Shown here: positions 9,401-21,400 of the stretch, piece after piece
Position numbering within the stretch: position 1 is the stretch's first letter
Layout: each line of letters opens with the position of its first letter
DNA from: Membranipora membranacea
Lineage: Eukaryota > Bryozoa > Gymnolaemata > Cheilostomatida > Membraniporidae
DNA: 64,000 nt
NCBI GenBank assembly: GCA_914767715.1
Contig: OU612065.1
Location: 34,408,001-34,472,000 of the forward strand
Direction of reading: 5' to 3'
Translations under genes and position numbers: made by a program
Notes under the pieces: model-generated
Told to the model about the DNA's origin: nothing
Seen by the model: the letters and a program-made list of their open reading frames with translations, nothing else
Databases searched by the model: none

Positions 9401-12400
9401 TGGTTCAGACTGACATTAGTAGGGGAATGTCAACTGATTTGCTGACTATGTTTATAATAAATACTGTAAAAAAATGCCTTTGCTTCCTTTTAACGGACTA
9501 AGGAAACATGGTCATGCCATGTTAGCCTGTCATTCATGATGAAACCTAACCGTTTTCATTCAGGCTTTATCAACAGACTAACTGGTTCAGACTCACATTA
9601 GTAGGGGAATGTCAACTGATTTGCTGACTATGTTTATAATAAATACTGTAAAAAATGCCTTTGCTACCTTTTTACTGACACAGGAAACATGGTCATGCCA
9701 TGTTAGCCTGTCATTCATGATTAAACCTAGCAGTTTTCTTTTCAGGCTTTATCAACAGACTAACTGGTTCAGACTGACATTATTATGGGAATATCAACTG
9801 ATTCTCTGACTATGTCCATAATAAATACTGTAAAAAAATTCATTTATCTAATCCTATCATAACACTATCATGTGTTCTCTCTTATAGTCTGGGATCACTC
9901 ACCAGCCTAGAGGTGCTGAGGTTAGGTGGTAATGAATCACTGACCGAGTTACCAGATGAGATCGAGGGATTGAAGTGTCTGCGGAAGTTATATGTACGAA
10001 GGTGTGGCCTCACCAGTCTGCCAAGCAGGTAAATATGATATATATATATATATGTATATGTATATATAGAGGGAAACTGTGATTGTGTCAGCTAACTTGG
10101 CCAAAGATATGTCCACAGAGTAAGGATACAGAGGTGAAACTTTAATGAGAGTCATAGTGCCTTCGGTTTTGGATTCACTGTGGGAAAATCATCAATGTAA
10201 AGTAAAACTGATAAAGTGGAAAAGAAACTGTAGTCTGGAAGCTGTCACGTAAAATATTGAGAGATGACGGCATCTCAACTACCACGTTCCATCCTATTAC
10301 CTAAGCTTAGCCAGTTGTTTTCATCAATCAGTCACCAGCCTGCATATTGCTATATTACTGTATTTTTCTGTATAATATATTTTGTGTGTGTCAGGATGTA
10401 AAGAAAAGCAGTTAATTGAATGCATATGAGAAGTTTGGAACAGCTGTTGGATATCACATACTGCTATAAACATTATTTACATCAAAACATTAGATCATTT
10501 TTCAATAAATAATACTAATACTGAGTGCAAAGTTACCTCGCGTACCATTCTAACTAATAGTAAAAAACTATTAAAGGACCAAAGCAATATATAGTCTAGC
10601 TAGTGCTGCAGTAGCCTGTCTTGACAAGCTTTGTTCGGTGGGGGGTGGGGGAAAATGCAAGAGTTGACAAACTTTGTTCTCCACCCCAACCGAACAAAGC
10701 TTGTCAAGACAGGCTAGTCCTGCAGTAGTCATGCAACAGTTTTACACTGAAAGAGTCATAGCACTTCTGGGTAACAATCATGTAAAGTGGTAGAAATCAT
10801 CATCCTGCTGACCTAATGAATATATGCCATGTGCTGTACAAGTAAAATAAACTAGCACTTTAGAGCTTCCTACTTTCCTTCCAAACTGGAACCACTCACA
10901 CCAGTGGATAAAAAAACTCTTATGATGAGGGTTGCCATAACAAACTCCATATAAATCCCTCTAGTTGCTAGTATATACACCAACACCAGTTAACTGCAGT
11001 TCTCTAATTGTGTACTACTGTGTAATTGTTAGCACTCTGTGTGTATGGACTATCGAATCCACCTGAGCAATCAACTTCATTATGTGTCTTGCAAAGGTTG
11101 TGTCTAAGATTTTGTTTTGAGCCGTGAAAAAGTGGTCGGCATACTTTCAAATTATTACAACTGTCTACTATTCGATATAAAGTAGGTGAAATATGATAAG
11201 GATTCGGATGAAATCCAAAATATGACACAACAAAATTGTTTCAACTGGTTTTCCTCTGCCTAAACTCATCCAGAACATTTCAACATAAAAAGGAGGGGAT
11301 AACATTTATCACTTTCTATTAGAATCAATATTAACTTGGTCCACTGCAGCAATTCAAATAGCAGTCCCGCCAATAACAAAGAAGCCAAGATCTTACATAC
11401 CTTCCCTTGAACTGGAGCATAAAAATAATTATCCCGACAAATCATACAATAGAATCTACAATAGATTCAATATAGCTTCGATTATCTTTATTATATGTCA
11501 ATTATTTAAAAACTCCACTACTAAATTAAATGTATAAATAGATGCAATTTTATATCAGACATATCAGTCTATTTCTAAGTCCGCTGACACAATGAGTTTT
11601 GTAGCCACTTATATAGTGAAAAAAACCTTTAATATTCTCACTGAAACTTGTGTTGTTCAATCATTGTTCCAATTTTTTATTAGCTGTATAATAGAACTTC
11701 ACTCTAATTATCAGCTCCTAGTCACTAAGTTAACCTGGTCCTGGCATTAGCTGTTTGATGTTATAAGTTCCTTTTAACGGACTAAGGAAACATGGTCATG
11801 CCATGATAGCCGGTCATTCATGATGAAACCTAACCGTTTTCATTCAGGCTTTACCAACAGACTAACTGGTTCAGACTCACATTAGTAGGGGAATGTCAAC
11901 TGATTTGCTGACTATGTTTATAATAAATACTGTAAAAAAATGCCTACTGACTATCCCCATAAAAAATACTACATAAAAATACATTACCGAATCTTATCGC
12001 ATCACAATCTGTGTTCTCTGTTATAGTCTAGGAACACTGACCAGCCTGGAAGAGCTGACGTTAGATGTTAATAAAACACTGACAGAGTTACCAGATGAGA
12101 TCGGGGGATTGAAGAGTCTACAGACATTAAATGTATCAGAGTGTGGCCTCACCAGTCTGCCAAGCAGGTAAATATGATATATTTATATACATTCATTACA
12201 TATTGAGTTTGAGTCGCTTTAAGAACATATTGATGAGCACTGAAAGAACTTATGTATATATAAATAAATATATAAATAAATATATAAATATATGTATATA
12301 TATATAAATTCATTGCATGTTGAGTTTAGGAACTCTAAGAACTTATTGATGTGTGCTGAATCTCAAGCTCTAAGCTGAAAATATTGCATTATGAGACTGG

Positions 12401-15400
12401 TGTTAGAATACAATTACCAACAAGGTGACCCTCGATTGCAATTTTTTGTCAACTTTTTATAGCACTGTTTGTCAGGTTTTTGGATAAGCCAACCGCAAGG
12501 AATATTGATAATAGAAAAGGCAATTGAAAATATTGTAGCCTATTGACCGTTGGTGTGCGGTCTTTGTATTAAACCTGTGGCCAAACATCTCTGGGCATCA
12601 CTGCCAAGAAAATTTATGTTGTATGGTAGGAATAAATGAGCTATTTTTTTAGTTAGCTGCAAACGATATTCCGCTAATATATAAAACTTGCAGATACTAT
12701 AAATGGCAAAGAGATTTGCCCATATGAATTGTAAAACTAATAATTCATACATTACTATCAATCTATTTATAAGCAGTCATACTCTCCAAATATTACCAGA
12801 CACCATGATAGGTTGATAGACTGCAAGATGGATTACAAAGTCTCCAGGGGATGGTTTCAATAAGAGACTCAAAACATCTCTTATAGCTTCAAAATTCAGC
12901 AATAAATAGATAGACAGACATAATGTTTCCCATCATTCAGTAAGTGTTTGCATTGCTGTTTGTCCGGTTTTTTTATATCAGCAAACTTTGAAAAATAGAA
13001 ATTAGAGAAGAAATTTGAGAAAATCAAATTTTATTTTACATCCAAAATATATAATCCCCTTTGTTAGAACTTACCTGTCTCAAAGTTGTAGGCTGGGCAT
13101 GTTACAGAGACCAGGTTATCTTTTTGTTAAGCCAATGCAGAATCACAACCCAAGGCCTGCAGGTCAGATTCACTTTCTCCCATCTCTATCCAGGTTAATA
13201 GATCACCCAATAGTGATTCCGTACATGTGCTCCATTTTGGCGCCAAACATCTCATAAAAGTTTGTCTATATTGATAAGGAAGAATTTGATGTCAGGAGTG
13301 GGACTCTCATAAACAATGCCCTATACTATCAAACAATAATTACTGATAAATAAATTTACTAATTTTTCTCAGTAAATAGTAATCATTTTTTGAAAATCAT
13401 TATAGCTGCACATTCCTCAGCTATATTTGACTCTGCGGATGGATTTTTGAAAGCTGATTATCTATATTTCAAAGAAAGTAAAATATGAAAAACTGTAGGA
13501 ATACAATACATTTGACTACTCATTCTTTTCCCGAGTTCAGTTTTTAGTTATATTACAATGGCTAGGCTCGATGTGATTACCATGATGTCAAAGTTATTAG
13601 GATGTAAATTTGAGCATAGCAAATTGGTAAAAGTAACTTGCATTTTTTGTCCCTAATATTACCCCCCACACAAGAAAACTGCTGCATGTGTAGTAACAAG
13701 TCTCTATAATGATGCTGGACCTGAACCGCAGGCCACCTTCAAATCTGAGGTGCTCATACTCTAAACCTTTCACACGGGGTTATAGGCTTAAACTTGTGTT
13801 TTTTTAATGTTTTACAAAATTAGCCGTCAAGAAAAAACTAAAAAAGGGAAAAAAATCAATCAAGATGGCGAAAAGAATAATCAGAACTTCAACATTTGAA
13901 TAATTTATAATTGAGTATTGAACATAAATTAAATGGTATATTGTTAAAAGTAGATGCTATCATATTGACTAAGAAGTTATATGAAGTTAAGTGTAGCTTG
14001 AACATGTCTCTCATATTAAAAATGCGCGAAAAATTAGAATTTTCTAACATAAATGGTGGACATGTCTTTTTTTTCAATTGATGTCCAGTTATGCTAATAA
14101 AATATATGTTGAGCACTGGTAGATGTAGAAGGTGTAACGACCCTGATAATTCGTTAGTTGGTACCAGGTGATTAGGAATGATTTGTATATTACATATCAA
14201 CCTGAATGCTTTTTTCTGGAGTAAAAATACATTCTGCGCATGCTCAGCTCTGGGCATGAGCTGATCTCTGCAAAATTGAGTCTCGGAATTCCGAAGCCAT
14301 CTGATTGGCTACCTGCTCTGGTGACATATTCCCCAAAGCATGCGGATTTGTTATTAATAGTTATCCTCTCTTGTCATTATTAGCTGATTTTGATTGACAG
14401 TTTTTGCAGGGATGTCCCATCTCCCCTTATCCAAAGTTGCAATCAGAATCCAAACTAAACTCATTGTTCTTGCACATGCGCAAATTCAAGTCACGCATGA
14501 TGCATACTTAGCCTTACGACACTTGCTTTGTGGTAATAACACCCTAGTTTATCAGTGATCTACATGCCCAGTCAGATCACGAGAGTCAGTATGGTAAAAA
14601 TAAGTCAGTGATTGGATGGCGTTGCGTCATTTTATCGGAGAAGTGAGGCCGAAAAGGCTGTTTTAGCAAAGTGGATGGCTGTGCTACATTGATTGCTACA
14701 AATTTCTTAACAGGTTACATTCATTCTTAGAGACATAGTTCATCCTAATTTTAGGTTTAAAATAATATTTAATGAGCCCAAAATGGCTTTTTTAAGTCAC
14801 GTCATAATGCGTGTTTGTTTTTTAACTTTGATGATATAATGCTAAATTTTAGGCTACGATTTGAGACAGTTCGAATAAAAAAGGGCCAAATTATTTGCTA
14901 TTTTCCGCTATTATTGCTGTTTAAAATGACACACACAACTTTCAGCAGTATATCAAATGTATCAATATCAGCATAGACCATCAAAGGTAGACACGTTTTG
15001 CGCCATTTATCAATAACGTCAAACATGCTGTCAAAAGGTCCAGCACTAAGGACAAACAAATTTATTTTGAAAATTCTCACAAACGAAGCGGCTTTGATTG
15101 AGCATGGTGCAAACAGGAAATGCCAACAGAATATGGCATAATGTATTTGTCTTCCTCGAATTATACCACACAGAATGCCCAAAACAGCCCATTTAATGGA
15201 CTTTTCAAGGTGTTTTTCGGCATTCTGTGTGGTATAATTCGAGAAAGACTAAAACATAGTGCCATATTCTGTTGGCATTTCCTGTTTTTACTATGCTTAA
15301 TCAAAGCGGCTTCGTATGTTAGAATTTTCAAAATAGATTTGTCTGGCCTAAGTGCTGGACATTTTGACAGCATGTTTGACGTTATTGATAAATGGTTTTG

Positions 15401-18400
15401 TGGGTTAAAATTGCAAGTGTTGTCTCTGTCCGAGGACTGAGGAATATCAGTGCCTTAAGGGCGCGGCTGCTGTATTCGGCGCCAAGTTGCTCTCAGTTTG
15501 CAGGCAGGTCGGAGCACACCTGGGGCGTCATGTGTCATGAGCCCAGTAGTCAATAGACCGCAGCGGGATTCGAAGCCAGGACCTCCAATGCTTGCGCATC
15601 AGAGGGCAGGCGCTCTAACCAACTGAGCTACCTCCTACTCCTTGTCTAGTAGTAACAGTAAAGTAAAACCGATAAAGTAGAAAAGTTACTGTAGTCTGGA
15701 AGCTGTCACGTAAAATATTGACAGATGACGGCATCTCAACTACCACGTTCCATCCTATTACCTAAGCTTAGCCAGTTGTATTCAGCAATCAGTCACCAGC
15801 CTGCATATTGCTATTACTGTATTTTTCTATATAATATATTTTTTGTGTGTCAAGATGTAAAGGAGAGGTATACACCCGAGGGTGCTGGGGGCTGGAACAA
15901 TCAACAATGAAAGCTCCCCCAGTGGGACTCGAACCCACAACTCCTGCGGCACTGATCGCCTGGCAGTGAATAGCAAGCGCGCTAACCGATTGCTAGCGCC
16001 ATCTCACCATCCCCAAAAAAGAATGGGTGGATGGCGCTAATTAGATAGCCTGCTATTCACTACTCGGAGTTGTGTTCTCTCATCCCACAGCACATTCCAA
16101 TCCACCATTGCTACCCTATGAAACACAGCGTACTTGTTAGGGTTATTGGCCTTACATGGCCCATTTCTGGGACCCCTTGTAGTAGGTTTAGCTGTCTTTC
16201 CAGCTTGTCAGCATGTCTTTCCATGCTGTCACATGTCTTTCTATGAGTCAGTCAGTAGACAAGTACACAGGAAAGTAAAGCAAAGGATGTAAAGCAAAGT
16301 AGTTAATTGAATGCATATGAGAAGTTTGGAACAGCTGTTTGATATCACATACTGCTATAAACATTATTTACTTCAAAACATTAGATCATTTTTTGATAAA
16401 TAATACTGAGTGCAAAGTTACCTCACGTACCATTCTAACTAATAGTCTACCTGATCACTTGCCCATTGCTGGGTGCATTCATATGCCAAAATTGTGTGGC
16501 AAACACAGCCCATCAATAATGGTCACAAAACTACACAGTGACTTAATATCCAACAAAATAAATGAGCCAGGAAATTGGAGTGTAATTTATGAAATTGGCA
16601 ACCCAGGGGAGTCCTCCATGAGCGATGCTTTATAGAAGCAAATTATCACTATCACATCTCTCAAAATCATCACTCACTTGGCTGTTCAATTAGACAAAAT
16701 CGCTCACTCAGAATTTATATAGTTCCATCAAAGACTGAGCCATTTCTGAGCGAGACCATAGAGTGAGCGATCAGATTGCGATTTTGGCTGTTTTTAATTG
16801 AAAGATCCCCCTAAAACCCTTCGCTCTCCTTTAAAATACGATGCAAAAGCTAATAGCACAGTTGTTATAATCCAAGCAGATGAACCAGGTCAGAAATTTC
16901 ACTTTTAAGCCACCCTGTATGATGATGATGGGATCCTTGAAAAATACTCATGGTCAATCATGGCTCAATACTAAAAAACTTGATAAAAAGTATTAAAAAC
17001 CATAAGAGAGTTTCAAAATTGCAGAGTGTGAATTTTATCAGGAAACATTTGAAACAACATGTTTTGAACCTAACAAATAATGGGGGTTTGTCAACATAGT
17101 TTTGAACAGAAAAGTTTGTCATGATGATACAAATGGGTGTTTGAAATTTGACGACATAAAAATGACAGAAAAACATGAAACAACTGATAAATGCAATGAG
17201 TATTTTAGCAAAGTTGGCAGCAATCTTGGAGTCCCACAGGGCTCTGTATTAGGCCTGATCTTATTGATTATATTCATCAATGACCTTGTTAGTACAGCCT
17301 CAGTGTTCGCAGACGATACAAACATTTTCAGTCCGGAGCCTTCATTATCAAATTTGAAACGAATTGACTCATTTTAAAATATACAAACACTTTTCAAATT
17401 TTCTCAAAGCTCATGACAAAATGGTGCCAAATCCTGTTAACTTTATTTCAGATATTGGAAAGAACTTTTAGTATCGAAGTTGCTCACAAAATTTCATTTA
17501 ACATCATAATGCCATAATGTTCAAGCGCCATATTTGAGAACTTTGACAATAATCAAATTTCACTTTGCTCCTGATGTATTGCGCCAGACAGTATCTCGAT
17601 CAACAATCATATTCAGTCTTTATTATTCATTTTTTCACCTCCAACTCATGTATGGGATTGAGTTGTAGGGGCATGCTGCAGATTGCCATCTCGGCCAAAT
17701 TTACCTCCTCCAAAATGCAGCTCTTTTGTTATTTCCTCATTTGGGTCATGTCACTACATATTTTGAAGAATTTTGTCTAATGCCTATTAATATACTAATC
17801 AAATACAGATTTTCAGTTCATTTTCCAAAGCAAATTTTAATAACAAACTAGAAGACCTGAAAAACTGAAAGATCCCCAAAAACTTGTACACGTTCAAATG
17901 AAAATATTATTCCAACCTAAGAGAACCACTAGCTGCAGAGGGTAATGGTCACTGCTCACCGCTGAACTGCAAACCTCATTGGTGAAAGATGTCCTCTGTT
18001 GGGTCTTATGTTCCAAAGTCAGAGAGACTGGCCTGCCTGAGCGCTTGGGCAGGCAGGTCACCACACTAGTCCCCAACTAAATGACCGTAGCACCGCCCTA
18101 TTTTTCTAGTTGTCATGTTATGTCTGAATTTTACTGGATGCAGGAACCAAATAAAAAAAAAATATAACAAACACAATAACACCATTTTCAGTTATTTAGA
18201 CAATAGTCTAATTAAAGTTATTTTATTATGACCTAGATTTAAGTCTTGCAAACTGAAAAGATATGTGTTCTCGGCTTTTGGGTGAGAAGTTGCAGGGGAT
18301 TGGAATGAAGTATCTTTACTTTTATATTATGAGTGAACTGTACACTGATAAACAAATTTGATATTTCATCATAAATGTATTCTGTTTTGAATATTTCTAC

Positions 18401-21400
18401 CGTATCTTGAAATAAGGCATTAAGCAATGTGTGTGTGTGTGTAGTTTCATGCACGCTTGTATCCTTGGTTTTGATGAGTTGGATTTAATTTTGCGCCAAC
18501 CCATAAGTCGTCATTGAAATTGGCGTCCTAGAGACCTGCGAACAGGGCACAATGTTTTGTTGAAAAATCATTTGAACTCCATCTGAATTGGTAAACAAGG
18601 TATATAAGTCAACTCCGTCTACTTTCTGACAAAATTTATAATGAATCTGCTTCCTACAGTAGGAAGCAGATTCATTATAAATTTTGGCTATATTATTATA
18701 AAAATGGCCATATAGAACATTAGTCTCAGAACACATGATTCTTTTGATAGACAATTTCTCACAGGACTGGTCACGAATTCGCCAAATTACAGACACTAAT
18801 TTTGCTTTTGAAACATTCATCGAAAACTACTCTACCATTATTGAAAATTCAAGCAAGAAGACTAGTGCTAAAACCCAAATGCGACATTTTAAAAAGCCAT
18901 CGATGACCACAGAATCATTGGAACTTAGAGAAAAGTGTAAAAAATTGCACATTAAATTTAAACAAGAACAGGAGTTTCCAATACAGAAGCCAGCTAACCA
19001 ATAAATTGCCTTCCAATTAGTCCTTTTTATGATATTTAGGAATTGTTAACAATTTCAGGTATTTCAATGCGTCAGACCTTTTAAACTCTGCGAAGAACTG
19101 TCACAGTGTTACTATTACTGTTATATTGTCACTATTATTCCTCGAATGAACAGAACACCCCCCCCCCTCCCCTAAACATTTTAGTATTTCACAAGATCAT
19201 TATGGGGAAAGTGTGACAAATTTACATAAATCTGGTTAAGAAAAGTATTTCTATTTACATTTCAGAAAAGCTGTAAAATAGCAGACTCCTTTATTGATTT
19301 ATCACAAGAAAATTATTATTATTTTCCTAATAAGGAAGTTCTGATGAGACAACAGAAATTTGTTCTACCATAGACATCGGGTAGCAAGACAGAAATTGCA
19401 CCATATTTAAAACCTAGGCACGGAATCACTGTCCAAATCGATAAAGATTCTTTTATTCCTACCAAATTCCATAGAAAATGCACTGTATGCTATTAAAATT
19501 GCAATGGATTCCTACACTTCTCATAGGTAAAAATATTTGAGCTATTCTATTTTTCTTTTTACAGCATGTCAAACTTAGAAAATTTAAGGCTACTGAATAT
19601 CAATAAGAATATAGCTCTACTCTCAATTCCCGCTGGAGTATGTCGACTCGATACACTCAAGTCAATAGAGTGTGAAGACTGTGCATCTCTGACAAGTCCT
19701 CCTTATGCTGTCTGTAGTCAGGGGCTAGCAGCAATGAGAAAATACTTTGCCGATCTGGAAGAAAATGTTGAGCAAAACATAAAGTTTGTTCCAATAACTG
19801 TTATTGGTCAATCTATGGCTGGTAAAACCAGCCTTGTTCGGTCAATGCAAGAAAATAAACGGGCTTTGACCACTCGATGTAACAATAGCAAGCTAGATGA
19901 GGCCACCAAAGTGATCAAGGTGTGTGAGGTAGACGTTGATGAAAAATTCAAACTTGTATTTCATGACTTTGGTGGGCAAGCAGTATATCAGTTTGCCTAT
20001 CAATTGTCACATAGATCACAGTATGTTCCCATGCTTGTCATAGACATTGCTGAATTTGACCGACTTGTAGCTGAACACGGAGAAGAGAATGCCTGTGAGA
20101 CAGTCTGTTTAACATGGCTCTCCCACCTTTATTTGTCCTGTCCAAAAGCAGGCCAGCCTTTCGTGGTGCTCACCCACTGTGATCTTATCGATAATGAAAC
20201 CTGCAAAGCGAGAGTGAGTCAGTTGATAGAAGTGACTGAACGTCTACGCCTTAGGTTAATAGAGGAGGAGAAGGCAATGAGACCAATAAACAGTCCAATC
20301 TTCATAATGGAGAGTTTCTGTGATACATCTCAACCTCTTCTCTCAAAACACACACCCCTTCTCATATATAAAGGTTCTGGAACACAGGTAATCCTCGATC
20401 TAAAAACTTTCCTTGTGTCTGTTGGATTGCCTCTACTCACAGAGATTCCAGGTAGCTGGTATGTTCTGATGAATTTGTGTGCAAACAGCACACAGCCATA
20501 TCTTACGCTGGGTGAGCTAGACAAGCTCTTCTCTAATGACAAAGATCGCTTCATTCTTCAGTACCTTCATGAAATCGGGCGAGTGATGTGGTACAGAAAT
20601 CGAGTCAAACTAAAAAACATCGTGTTTCATCGCATTGAGCTGCTCACACACCTAGTTGAGTTGCTCTATGATCACTGCAGAGAGGAAGCGTGGAATAAGC
20701 GTAGTTTTCTGGCATTCCAGCATGGTAACATGAGAATCAATCAACGGCAATACAATCATATGGTCCAATCATACCTAAATACTGGAGTGATAAGGGACAT
20801 TTTACTGCTCAACCTCATCAAAAAAGAGTCCGAATTCAAATCCCAACCTGAGCTTGCAATCGAGGTATTGAAGGTCTTTCATTTGGTTTGTGGTCCTGTC
20901 AAGAAGGGCAGTGAAAGTCATTATATCGTCCCATACTTCAGTCAGAGAGAAATCACAATCGAGGAATCTGGAAAGTACATTCTTTTGAAAGTTGACATCT
21001 GTTTCAACGGACTGGCTATTCCTAGCTACGTATATCATCTTCTCGCTGCAAATTATGTGGATCTCCATATGACGCCATCCAATTGTATTGAGGCTGGCTC
21101 CAATGGTGTTTGTGTGAGGGAAAACAATGGCACAATCAAGTACCTGCTTCATAACCATACTGAGAGAACCTTTTCCCTCCTGATACTGACCCCAACAAAA
21201 CATGTCGATAAATCCTGGGACAGCCTGCTGTACACCTTGCAACATTTGAGATCTCAACTGGAACAAGAATGGAAGGGAGCTCACTATGAGATAGTATTCT
21301 ACTGTTCGCACTGCCTGCTCACTAAGAAGGAGAACCCAACCACTCAAGTCAATCCTGCATGGCTCAACACTCGCCATCAACCTTATACTGGCGATGAAAC

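Noticed and set aside
7665-13257. Open frames at 7665-7856 (minus) and 13015-13257 (plus) in the duplicated intron blocks
   Set aside because: They lie in the two copies of the same DNA but on opposite strands and are not preserved in both, so coding is unlikely.
14898-15440. Two similar open frames of 94 and 106 codons on opposite strands
   Set aside because: They arise from the two arms of one inverted repeat, and most differences between arms are nonsynonymous, so no protein constraint is visible.
18485-18820. 111-codon minus frame
   Set aside because: It spans a perfect hairpin and overlaps a LINE fragment on the other strand; no motif recognised.
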